Part shown: positions 1-8,964 of the stretch, piece after piece
How the letters are laid out: every line of letters begins with the position of its first letter
Position numbering within the stretch: position 1 is the first letter of the stretch
Assembly (NCBI RefSeq): GCF_902635505.1
Contig: NC_045429.1
Coordinates: forward strand, 432,415,669-432,479,668
Reading direction: 5' to 3'
From: Sarcophilus harrisii
Lineage: Eukaryota; Chordata; Mammalia; Dasyuromorphia; Dasyuridae
DNA length: 64,000 bases
Notes under the pieces: model-generated
The model's database searches: none
What the model saw: only the letters and a program-made list of their open reading frames with translations
Told to the model about the DNA's origin: nothing
Translations under genes and position numbers: made by a program

Positions 1-69
1 GGATGCTGGTCATTAATACATAATTATGAAGTCATGGTTCTTTCCAAGTAATATATAAGCCATTGACCC

Positions 70-255
70 CAGCTTGGTTCACTGGAGGAGACCGGATTCA
101 GAATTAGGGCCCCAGATTCTAGCCTCCATCAGACATTTCCTACCCGTGTGATTATGGACATGACTGTTTTTCTGACCTGTTTCCTCTTGAAGAAGAGAAT
201 GAGAAGGTTGGATCAGGTGACCTCAGAGGGCCCCTCCAGCTCTCCATCTAGGATC
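70..255 (+). mobile_element. MIR-like CORE-SINE, old copy
   Basis: The order of landmarks is that of a CORE-SINE: a decayed tRNA-type head, a stretch like the usual 'tgtgat..tggac' block, a decayed version of 'cctcatctg', and a tail 'ggatcaggtgacctcagagggcccctccagctc' type ending (ggatcaggtgacc, then ctccagctctcc). Divergence is high, so the copy is old. Ends are approximate. Confidence 0.55.
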
Positions 256-649
256 CTGGGATAATGTCATATCCATAAAATCTGAAATAAAGTTCTTAAA
301 AAATGTGAGCCTAGAGAAGCATCATGAAGGACGTGATTGCCCTGAATTGAAGCTGGGAAAACTCAGGTGCAAATGAACTATGTTGTAGAATGACTGTTGC
401 TTACCTGGGCTCGGACCCAGGAGACTAACCAGGTTGGCAGGGCTGGAAGGGTCAGGGCGGCCTGTGCTTTGGTTACAGGGGGGGCCCTGTCTTGGACCCA
501 GGAGGGTCCCCAGGTATTGCTCACCTTCTGTGGCCTGTGCCAGGGGCCAGCTTGGCAGCTGAGGGCTGAGCGGGGGAGGCTAGAGCCCTCCCGAGTCTAC
601 CTGTCTAGAGGCAGGTGGCCCCCATTCCAAGCTCTAATGGAAAAATGCC

Positions 650-737
650 TGAGTCACTGCCTTTGATGGGCTTTGCTATTTTTGTGGCCTGGCTTGGCTA
701 AAAATAACTCCCTAAGCCAAGATTTTAGCTGCAGCTG
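650..737 (+). promoter_or_regulatory. Candidate enhancer: AP-1, MEF2 and E-box cluster
   Basis: Within 88 bp lie TGAGTCA (650-656, consensus AP-1), CTAAAAATAA (698-707, exact match to the MEF2 consensus YTAWWWWTAR) and CAGCTG (732-737, E-box). The combination is typical of muscle or neuronal enhancers. The motifs are read directly; enhancer function is inference. Confidence 0.35.
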
Positions 738-1414
738 ACTGAAGCAAGATCACATTCGGTATTAAATACCTGGCATCCCATCAATGTGAGAACCACATGT
801 CTTTTTATGGCCCGGCCTCTGCCCCACGGCACACACAGTGAGGGAGACGAACGCACCCTACGGTTCCCAGGCTTCTCTCGCCCTCCTGGTTGATCGGCAC
901 ACCTGCGGAGCGCTGAGAGAGAACCGGCTCCAGGTTTGGGGAGCTGGTCACCTTCCAGTCCCTTTGTTCTCCGTGAGACCCAATGGAACTGTCGGGGAGA
1001 TCATGGAGAGCTGCTGCCATTTGCAGGGCCTTCCACTCTCCGGGAGAGCTCCCTGGCCCGTCAGCCCTTTGTGATGGGCCTGTTATTGCTACAGCAGAAG
1101 GGGCCATTGATGATTTCAGACCCCAACTCTCCAGCTCAATGGCCAAGTTGACCTAGAGTGAAACTGAAAGCTACTGGACTAGAAGCCTGATGAGGGCAGA
1201 CACTGGGTCTCCCCCGTGGTGGGTACCAAGGATACCAGCCCAGCATCTCACCTGATATAGGTGCTCAGGAGTTAGCCTGTTTTAAGTGATCACATGAAAT
1301 GATCTGTTTTGCCAGCCTTAAAGCACTATACAAATGTTAACAATAATAATAGTTGGTAACAGTAATAATTAGTAATAGGAGTGCTGCCTTAATAATAATG
1401 ATAGTCATAGCTAG

Positions 1415-1835
1415 CATTTTATATAGTGCTTTAAAACTTACAAAGAATTTTACAAATATTATTCAGTGCTCACTGGGAGGTAGATATTATTATCCACATT
1501 TTACAGATGAGGAAACTGAGACAGGCAGGGGTTAAATGACTTGCCCAGAAATTTGCTTTTCTCAATGATCCATATCTATTATAAGAGTTTTGTTCTTATT
1601 TCTTTTTTCAGTGGGGGAAGGGGAAAGAAAAGAAGGTCGATTTTCACTATTACAAATTTTCACTACTACAGATTATTTGTCCTGGATCTATTTTCCAGGA
1701 AAATAAAATTTAATTTTCAAAAATGTTTTTAAACAAAAAAGAAAGAAGAAGATTTTCCCACACCCAGAGTTACTCAGATAATGAATGTCCGAGGCCATAT
1801 TTGAACTCGGGTCTTCCCGACTACCAAGCTATCCC
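1415..1835 (-). mobile_element. CORE-SINE, minus strand, interrupted
   Basis: Antisense CORE landmarks are plain: 'atatagtgctttaaaacttac', 'cattttacagatgagg', 'aaactgag' and 'gacttgcccag' up to about 1550. The antisense tRNA-head part continues only at about 1760-1835 ('gaggccatatttgaactcgg'). The roughly 200 bp between, AT-rich and with poly-purine stretches, looks like an insertion. A separate scrap of plus-strand SINE tail ('ccttaaagcactatacaaatg') lies just upstream at about 1316-1345. Confidence 0.6.
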
Positions 1836-1844
1836 CCCAAATGT

Positions 1845-2010
1845 GTTTAGGATGAAGAAAGTGCACTCTGCCCTAATGGGACCACAACTGGAACACTTTG
1901 CTCAGTTCTGGGCACCATGTTTTAGGAAGGACTTGACAAGCTAGGAAACATACAGCAAAGGGGGCAACTGGGATGGGCTGGTAAGAGGATGGCCTCAGAT
2001 GATCAACTGA
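1845..2010 (+). mobile_element. CR1/L3-type LINE fragment
   Basis: The stretch 'gaccacaactggaacac', 'tcagttctgggcacca' and 'gacttgacaagct' follows the 3' ORF2 region familiar from CR1/L3 LINEs of amniotes. Only about 165 bp remain. Recognised from memory of the family, not by alignment. Confidence 0.45.
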
Positions 2011-2027
2011 AAGTATCAGGACTGTTC

Positions 2028-2030
<3 letters not shown>

Positions 2031-2072
<42 letters not shown>
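2031..2072. repeat. (CT)n microsatellite
   Basis: About 20 CT dinucleotides in an almost pure run. Confidence 0.9.
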
Positions 2073-2075
<3 letters not shown>

Positions 2076-2989
2076 ACACACACATACATTCATACATCTG
2101 CAAATAATTCCAGACATTAGAGCTGGTGGATTAGTGTCCCATACCAGGGGGGTTGAGCATCAGCACGGGAGTCACAGGAGGTTGTTCAAATAGAACCTCA
2201 GACACTCTCCGGCTGCCTGACCTGGATGAGTCACGACCCCAGTGCCCTTCTCACACACAAGAAGGTTCTGTGCTGCGAACTAAAGTCCCACCAAGCCCCC
2301 CGCCTGCCTTCTTGAGCCCCAAAGGCCTCCGGGCCCCCCTGACCTGTGGCCGGCTCCCTCCACCTCGTACTAATAGCTAAATACATTAGGTCTCAGCCCA
2401 TTTTGACAAATTTGTCTTTTTCTAAAGCTTCCTAGGTGTATTCAGGGATGGGGGGGGTCCCTCTCTGTGCCCCGAGAGGGGCTGCCTTTCTCAGCGCTTT
2501 CACCCCAAGTCTAACCGGGGCATCTCTGTGGCTAAGAGACTGAGGCAACAATTTGACATCACCAGGGCCTCCATCATAGGCAGAAAATAGATCTGCGACT
2601 CCCGGCACAGCTGTTCTGTGGGGATGGAGGAAGGGGAAAGAAGGAGGGCTGCTTCCCCAGGCCTTAGGCCGGGGAGCAAAGTGGGCCCTCGGTCCTGGCC
2701 GCTGCCCAGTCTTCCTGGGTGTCTATGGTCCAGGCGGCGGCGGGCCCAGCTCCAGCGGGACCAAAGGGGACCAAGGGGCCCTGGTTCTGGTTCAGAGTAG
2801 GTGGAAGAGACAGGATGATTTGGCTAAAAAAGGCCCAAGCGTGACCGCTGTGTGCATGCATGTGGCGGGAGCCATCCTCGCATGGGTCCCGCCCTCTCCG
2901 GGAGAGAAGCCATCTGGGTCCCCACAGGGCTCTGCCCCCCCAGGCTGGTCCCCGTCAGACGGGAGGCCCGTGTGTGCCGGGACGCCCAG

Positions 2990-3410
2990 ACGAAGGCCGG
3001 CTCCTGCTCCCAGCCGGGCCTGGCACCTGCCAGGCCCCCACAGCCCAGGTTGGCCTGGACCAAGGCTGCTCCCTGCTCCAGCAGCCGGGCCTGGCACTTG
3101 CCGGGCCCCCGCAGACTGGCTTAGCCCGGACCGAGGCCGCTCCCTGCTCCAGCAGCCGGGCCTGGCACTTGCCGGGCCCCCGCAGCCCAGGTTGGCCCGG
3201 ACCGAGGCCGCCCCCTGCTCCCAGCCGGGCCTGGCACTTGCCGGGCCCCCGCAGCCCAGGTTGGCCCGGACCGAGGCCGCCTCCTGCTCCCAGCCGGGCC
3301 TGGCGCCTGCCGGCCCCCACAGCCCAGGTTAGCCCGGACTGAGGCCGCCTCCTGCTCCCAGCCGGGCCTGGCGCCTGCCGGCCCCCGCAGCCCGGGTTGG
3401 CCCGGGATGT
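2990..3410. repeat. Minisatellite, 69-71 bp unit, about six copies
   Basis: The word 'gccgggcctgg' recurs at 3013, 3084, 3155, 3224, 3293 and 3361, giving periods of 71, 71, 69, 69 and 68 bp. Each unit contains a variant of 'ggcacttgccgggcccccgc', then 'agcccaggttggcc' and 'ggaccgaggccgc'. The last three units are the most alike. Because 69 is a multiple of three, the array keeps several frames open on both strands, which explains the 100-230 residue Pro/Gly/Arg-rich frames; I do not regard them as genes. Confidence 0.9.
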
Positions 3411-3672
3411 TTCCTAGCCTCGCTGCGGGCCAGACGCGGCTTTCTGTCCCGGATCCCGGAGGTGGCCGCCCAGAGAGGCTGACCTCGCCTGCTGCGCCCC
3501 CTCCCCCTGGGCCTCCTGGGAGCCCACCTGCTCCCTCAGTCTCAGAGAGGTCTGTGCCCCTCCCCAGCGCGCCAGGGTGGAACCGGCCACGGCGGGGACA
3601 GGGAGGGAGCGTGGCCGGGAAGACACCGGGGCTCGGGTCGGGGCTCATTCCTTGTCCCGTTTGTTCTTTCAG

Positions 3673-3829
3673 CGAGAAGCGCCACTTACAAGTCACCGTC
3701 AACAACCCGGTGCAGTGCAGCCTGCACGGCAAGAAGTGCACGGTCTCCGTGGAGACGCGCATCAACCAGCCCGAGCCCGACTTCACCAAGAACCGCTCGG
3801 GCTTCACCCTCAGCGTGCCGGGGAACTAG
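3673..3829 (+). CDS. MYO1D: MYO1D, last coding exon (C-terminus of unconventional myosin-Id)
   Basis: This exon encodes the last 51 residues of myosin-Id and the stop TAG. The acceptor ttctttcag precedes a single base that completes a codon begun upstream; the frame then reads [20 protein letters not shown] and ends in GFTLSVPGN. From memory this is nearly identical to the C-terminus of vertebrate MYO1D. It is the end of the TH1 tail domain, which in class I myosins binds acidic phospholipids; MYO1D is an actin motor of membranes and is known to set left-right chirality in several animals. Motor domain and IQ motifs lie outside the window. The gene converges on CDK5R1, as in human. The call is secure; earlier exons cannot be judged. 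Confidence 0.95.
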
Positions 3830-6285
3830 CCGCCCCCCCCCGCCCCCCCCCGCCGGATGGAGAGCTTGGACCCCTGGGAGCCCCGTCCCGGCACCTGCCT
3901 CAGCCCGGCCCGCGAGTCAGGGAACGGACTCCCAGGGAGCTTTGCGTCCTTGCTAAGCATAATAGAGTCCAATCTAATCTGCTGAATCGCCCGCTAATGT
4001 AGCTCAGGCCACCTGACTAGAAATTAGCTCCGAGTGGGCTTCAGGGAGGGGGAGCGCTCTGGGACTGGACTTCCTCCTCCCTCCCCCTCCAGCCTCCCCC
4101 CCACACCCCATGACCACTCCTGAGAGGGAACTCTTCTTCTGCCTTTCCTTTATCCCCAACTTCCCCTTTCCCACTTGAGAAACCAAAGAGCTGGGGGGAG
4201 AGGAAGGAGGGGAAAGCAAATCGGGGCTAACCCCCAAAGCACAATGGCCACGCGCCAGCCGGGAGTTCCCTAAGCCTGCCCTTGCAAGGAGAAAGGTTGC
4301 TGTTTCTAACTGGTGACCCTAGAAAAGGATGGGGAGAAGGGTTCCCTACATCTCAAAAAGATGCTCTTTAGAGATTGCATCAAAGAAATGAGACCTGTCT
4401 CCTCCCCAGCTCAGCCTTGAAACTGAAGGCTGCCCACCTAGCTGGGGCCTCTGGCCCTCCCATCCCCTGCCAGGATGTCCGGGTGGCAGGATCCCCACCC
4501 CGGTGATGTCACTGGGGTCCCACAGGCTCAATGGGAGACTGAAAACCAGACCTGGAGCTTTACCTCTCACTGGCAAAAAGCAGCTCCAAGCCATTGTGTT
4601 GAGAACCTAAAGCCCAGCTCGAATCTTCCCCAGCACAGACGGGGCACCGAGGGCCCACTTTGGAGATTCTGCACTCTGCAGCACCTGCCCATGAAGCTTG
4701 TAGCGGGGCGGCTGCCCTCCCCCAGAGGCCTCCTGGCCCACCTGTCCGACAGCACGAGTGGGCGCTGGCTGCTAAGAACCATTCTCTTTCCTTCCCATGT
4801 AACCATCTCGGCCCTTTTCTGGTGCGAGGGTTCCTCCATCACCTGCCTTTCCTTTTGGTCAGGAGTCCTGATGAGAGGCGTGAGCTGGGGGGAGCAGAAG
4901 GGATGGGGCTGGGAGCTTGTTTTTAATATATCTAATTGGGTTGGGGGCTTATTTTGAAATCTCTGAATGGAGTAGGAGGGAAGTAGCATTATGGGATTGT
5001 GGAAAGGGGAGAGATTAATAAGTAATTCATTAATAATTCAAAATTAGTGATGGATCCCGGCACTGCTGGCCAGGCCAGGACTCCCACCCTTCATGCTGCA
5101 CAAAGCCTGATAATACAAAACCAGGCAGAGAGAGATTGTCCCGGAGAAATGCAACTGTTTTGCCATCCCGTGCCCCACTATAAGTATGCACCTTTCTGAC
5201 CCAAGCAGGCGGGACAGCTCTCCAAGGCTCCCAAGAGTCTTATTTTCTGAAACAGCCGAGCCTAGAGATGATTGTCACCCTGGGCTGGGGGCTCTCAGGT
5301 GCCACCATATAAGAGAGTGCTGAGGGAGGAGGGATGGCTCATTAGCATCCCAAAAAGAAGGAAAAAACAGGATTCTGCATCTGGGAACAGGACTAAGTCA
5401 CTGGGCCCTGGGAGCTTCGATGATAGGGAATGGGGCAGGGAAGAAAGTATTCTTTCCTCATTTACCCTGGTTCCTCTAGATCCTCTCCCCACCCCCACCC
5501 AGCCTTCCTTCTGTCCCACAAGTGCCTCTGGGCAGCCCAGCCCCCAATACCTGCTGGCCCCCTGACGCTAAACTCCTTTGGTCCAGCTCGTCACCCTTGC
5601 ACGGGAGCAACCCCAGAAGTGACCACCCACGTTTGCACTGCATGGGATTCCCCAATAAGGAATCCCATTAGCATTCTTCTTATCTTTTTTTTTTTTTTTT
5701 TTAATTCTTATTAAAGAAGCCATATCAACCATTAGCAAATAGAGGCAAACCTCTCACCTCTGCTTTCATAGCCAGTGCCTGCTAGGCCAAAGTTTAGCAA
5801 TACTCTTAGTGGTGCCAATTGTAGAAGAGACCAATGGGAAACTTTCTCTTTTCCATATATTCACCCAAGTATCTTGCTTTGAATTACCTATTTGTTAAAG
5901 TGCTCCCCAAATTTGTTAAACGAGCCATCCTCTTCTAGGCCAGTGTGAAGGAGGCCTTTCAGATTTTTTATTTTTAATTCTTCCTGACAAACAAAACAAA
6001 ACAAAACAAAGGGAGGCCGTCCTTTCCGAAGATCCAGCCCAGCGCCAGAGTCCTCAGTCTGGGACAACAGCAATCGGGGCTGGAGAGCACCTGGCTGTCG
6101 GATGAGCTCGTGCTGGAATGGGGTCGCAGGGAACTGTGACCAAAGGCCAACGGTGGAGCTCCGATAATGCCTTTGCATCTGGGCAGTGGTGGAGGGAGGA
6201 AGTGGAGGGAGAGGAGAGGGATCTATATGGTGATTGATTGTATGTAATGAAGTGTTTCTCTGATTAAATTAAATGCAGTTGTTTT
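3830..6285 (+). other. MYO1D: MYO1D 3' untranslated region (predicted)
   Basis: From the stop codon to the first credible poly(A) signal lie about 2.45 kb without any recognisable interspersed repeat, which fits a retained 3'UTR. It starts with C-homopolymer runs, contains an AT-rich patch with homeobox-type TAAT cores near 5010-5050, a poly(T) run at 5676-5702 and (AAAAC)n at about 5993-6012. The end is inferred; no transcript data are available. Confidence 0.6.
6263..6273 (+). promoter_or_regulatory. MYO1D: Predicted MYO1D poly(A) signal (two overlapping ATTAAA)
   Basis: ATTAAA occurs at 6263-6268 and again at 6268-6273. About 10 bases further on comes a strong U/GU-rich element (gttttttttttgttggtggtg type, 6279-6300), the usual downstream signal. 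Cleavage would fall near 6280. Alternative signals lie in the tandem repeat that follows. Confidence 0.5.
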
Positions 6286-6312
6286 TTTTTGTTGGTGGTG
6301 CATATATTCCTA

Positions 6313-6742
6313 TTTTCATTAAATTAACTTTATTTCCAAAGCCTATTTTGATTCACCACAAAGAGCAATAAAGCATTGAATCTTATTTTTAAGGTTGTTC
6401 CAGTTGTGTGTCATTTTTAAATGGGGATGGGGGTGTCTTACAGATCAACAAATAATTTCATTAAATTAACTATTTCCAAAGCCCATTTTAATTCACCATG
6501 AAAGGCAATAAATAGCACATTGAATTCTTATTTTAAGGTTGTTCCCATTATGTGTCATTTTAAATGGGGGTGGCGGTGTCTTATAGATCAACAAATATTT
6601 TCATTGAATTAACTTTTATTTCCAAAGCCCATTTTGATTCACCACAAAAAGCAATCAATAAAGCACTGAATCTTATATTTTTAAGGTTGTTCCAGTTGTG
6701 TGTCATTTTTTAATGGGGCTGGGGGTTACAGATCAACAAATA
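6313..6742 (+). repeat. Threefold tandem repeat, each copy with AATAAA and GU-rich element
   Basis: Three head-to-tail units of about 140-150 bp start near 6313, 6454 and 6598. Each reads ttcatt(a/g)aattaact, tttccaaagccc, attcacca, a form of gcaataaa, ttaaggttgttcc, tgtgtcatttt and atggggntggggg, and the first two end in agatcaacaaata. AATAAA lies at 6367-6372, 6507-6512 and 6657-6662, each followed by a GU-rich stretch. Copies differ by scattered substitutions and small indels, so the amplification is not recent. Confidence 0.9.
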
Positions 6743-6850
6743 CTAGGTACCTACTGTGTACCAGGCATTGGGGCTACAAAAACAAAGAATGACAGGATCC
6801 AGACTGGCCCTCAAGGAGCTGGCCAGCTCCCCCGTCATCTGAAAGACAAA
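6743..6850 (+). mobile_element. L2 LINE 3'-end fragment
   Basis: 'ctaggtacctactgtgtaccaggcat' type sequence, then 'ggggctacaaaaac' and 'ccctcaaggagct', is the widespread L2 3' end. It abuts the third tandem-repeat unit directly. Confidence 0.6.
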
Positions 6851-8254
6851 AGGCGCAAAATGGAGAATTAAGTTTGTCTGGGGTTTTCCAGTGAAAAGAT
6901 TAAATGAAAGAATAATAAAGTTAGGTGATAAAGACAGTGCTAAATTCAACAGCTTTCCTTTCTTCTTCCACTTTGCTGAGGTCTCTCCTCAGAAGATTCC
7001 CTTTCCAATCCCTTTATGACAACAACCCATTTGAAAGATGGAGGATCTTCTCACACTAAAAGGATGGGCCCAAGTTGCTTCCAACTCCTCCCAGAACACA
7101 CCAGGGAAAGCTTTGGAAGAAATCCAAGCCATTACCTTGCAGCCCCCCATCAATGCAAAGCGGGCACAAAGGGAAAGGAGGAAAAGCAAATAAACCTGAT
7201 TTGATGAGGTTGAAAAGAGGGGAAACTGGGGGCAAGAAGGTGGAAGGGCTGGATCTGCTATTCCCTCCCTCCCTCGGTTATGAGGGAATGAGGATTGCCC
7301 TGGGAAAGCCCGGTACCTCTCAGACAAAGACCGGCTCCCTGCCTTCTCCTGCAGCTCTCAGATGTGGGCATCAGTGCCATCCAGCTGTGTTGGCGCCCAG
7401 AGTAGGGATGCTGAGGATAGGGAGGGGCTGAGGGGGAGCTCCTCATGCGCTTCTCTTACCCACCAGCCTGAGGGAAGCTGGGTCTTCAGGAAAAAAAAAG
7501 ATGAGCAGGCACTTAATTCTACCTTGGTGCTTCTCCTAGAGGGGCAGGCAGATGGTTTCATTGAAATGTTTTAAGGACTTTGAGTAAATGATGGCTGTCA
7601 GAACCAGGGAAGAGAAGGGGTTTTACTTATTCCCATTTTTGCTATCGGGATTGGAAACGTGGCCACAATCACGGGTCCTTTAACCTCCAGGTTATGGAGC
7701 CATCGTGAGACTCCCAGACCTAGATTTTAGCTTGTCTCCCAGGGATGGCTAGAACTGAACTGAGATCCAGGAGGGTCATATCAAAGAGACTCAAATCCGA
7801 TTCAGACAGAGAATCCGAAGAAGGAAATGACATGAGCCCACAGTGCCAGGGAGCAAGCAGCACCTGGAGTGTTCAGACCCAAGTCTCAGAATGGGAGACA
7901 GACACAAGTGTCACCCTCCCTCCCATCAGGCTGAGTGGAGCCAGCCCTTAAACCTCCTTAACAGCTGCTTAGCCATGGGGGTATCCCCTCACTCCCACTT
8001 GGCTCCAGGTCAAATGGCTCGGAAATACTCCCCCCCCCCCTTCCTTCTTTCCTGTCCATTTGGAGATCCCATGTCTCCGTTCAGGCCTTCTTGCCTCAGA
8101 TATCAAAGCCCAGGGGACTGAAGCTGCGTCCCCTCCTTTCCCTGGGATTCCCTCCCTCTCCCTAGATCAAGGCTGAGGGAATCAATTCCCCACTCTCCCC
8201 CACCCATACACACACCCTGAATAACCAACCACAGAGAGGGACCTGCAGCTGCAT
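6850..8254. other. Gap between converging MYO1D and CDK5R1
   Basis: I recognise no gene here. Short open frames of 60-118 codons on both strands show no family features. A C-run (8031-8041) and weak MIR-like wording near 7680-7745 are the only marks. Ordinary intergenic sequence. Confidence 0.5.
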
Positions 8255-8272
8255 AATGGATGGTCAGTGCAT

Positions 8273-8278
8273 TTTATT
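8273..8278 (-). promoter_or_regulatory. CDK5R1: Predicted CDK5R1 poly(A) signal AATAAA
   Basis: On the minus strand AATAAA is preceded by an AU-rich stretch (TTATTTTTATTTATTTTTG, about 8292-8311) and followed by a GU-containing segment. Cleavage is expected near 8255. It is the first good signal after about 3.1 kb of repeat-free sequence downstream of the stop codon, a length in keeping with the long 3'UTR known for CDK5R1. Confidence 0.6.
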
Positions 8279-8956
8279 TAATCAGCACGGTACAAAAATA
8301 AATAAAAATAAGGGGAAGGAATTAAATTACAGCCAGACTGAGCTTCATGACTTTGTCAGATTATAAACCACACATACTTACAAACACGCTACACATACAT
8401 ACAAAATGAGACGAATATAAATTAATATTAACAACACCCACAATTTGGTCAAAGGAGATCTACAGAGGAAATTGCACTAAAAAAAAGAAAAACCCAACAT
8501 ACACCGCACGCACATGGGTAATTAGCAGTTTCAAATATACAGCTGTGGATCATTTCAAGTAGGGGGGAGAGGAAGAAGGGGGGAAATGGCACATTTTTTT
8601 TTCATTGCAAGTTTAACAACTTCTGGAACCAAACTATACCCTAAAAACTGCATGGTTAAGAAATCCATCGATCCCCCCCAGGGCTGATGGGAAGAAGAAG
8701 GGGGAAAAAAGGAGAGAAACCAGATACTGAGAAAGATTCCTCTGACTTGGTTTGTGCATGGGTGTAAATGTTCACAACCATCTGTTCTAAGATTATTTTC
8801 TGAAGACACAGAATGCGCCTGTTTGCATGCACAAGATCACTGTAAAAGCAACAAAGAAGAAAGGGGGTTTTTTGTAGTTTTTTTTTGTTGTTGTTGTTGT
8901 TGGTTAGTTTCTTTTTTTTCTCTTTTTTTTCTTTTTGTTCTAAAAGTATTCTTCAT

Positions 8957-8964
8957 AGCAGCAT
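8957..8964 (-). promoter_or_regulatory. CDK5R1: miR-15/107-family seed match in CDK5R1 3'UTR
   Basis: The minus strand reads ATGCTGCT, which contains ATGCTGC (seed match for miR-103/107) overlapping TGCTGCT (seed match for miR-15/16). CDK5R1 is an established target of this microRNA group in human. The match is seen directly; use in this species is inferred. Confidence 0.45.

Larger units (their letters stand above)
1..3672 (+). other. MYO1D: Last intron of MYO1D (3' part)
   Basis: Everything upstream of the last MYO1D coding exon in this window is read as intron. No open frame here resembles a myosin, and the segment ends in a pyrimidine-rich acceptor (ttgttctttcag) at 3661-3672. It holds a SINE near the left edge, a transcription-factor motif cluster near 0.7 kb, an interrupted SINE, a CR1/L3 scrap, a (CT)n run, a GC-rich block and a minisatellite. 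The intron's 5' end lies outside the window. Assignment rests on the exon that follows. Confidence 0.8.
2640..3860. other. GC-rich, CpG-rich block around the MYO1D 3' end
   Basis: Base composition rises sharply here compared with the flanks and CpG is frequent, spanning the minisatellite, the last MYO1D exon and a C-homopolymer-rich start of the 3'UTR (3830-3855). It could be an intragenic CpG island. No promoter elements were recognised. Long open frames on both strands in this block come from base composition. Confidence 0.55.

Noticed and set aside
3121-3807. 228-codon minus-strand frame and several plus-strand frames over the minisatellite
   Set aside because: Kept open by a repeat unit whose length is mostly a multiple of three, and by the antisense of the MYO1D exon.
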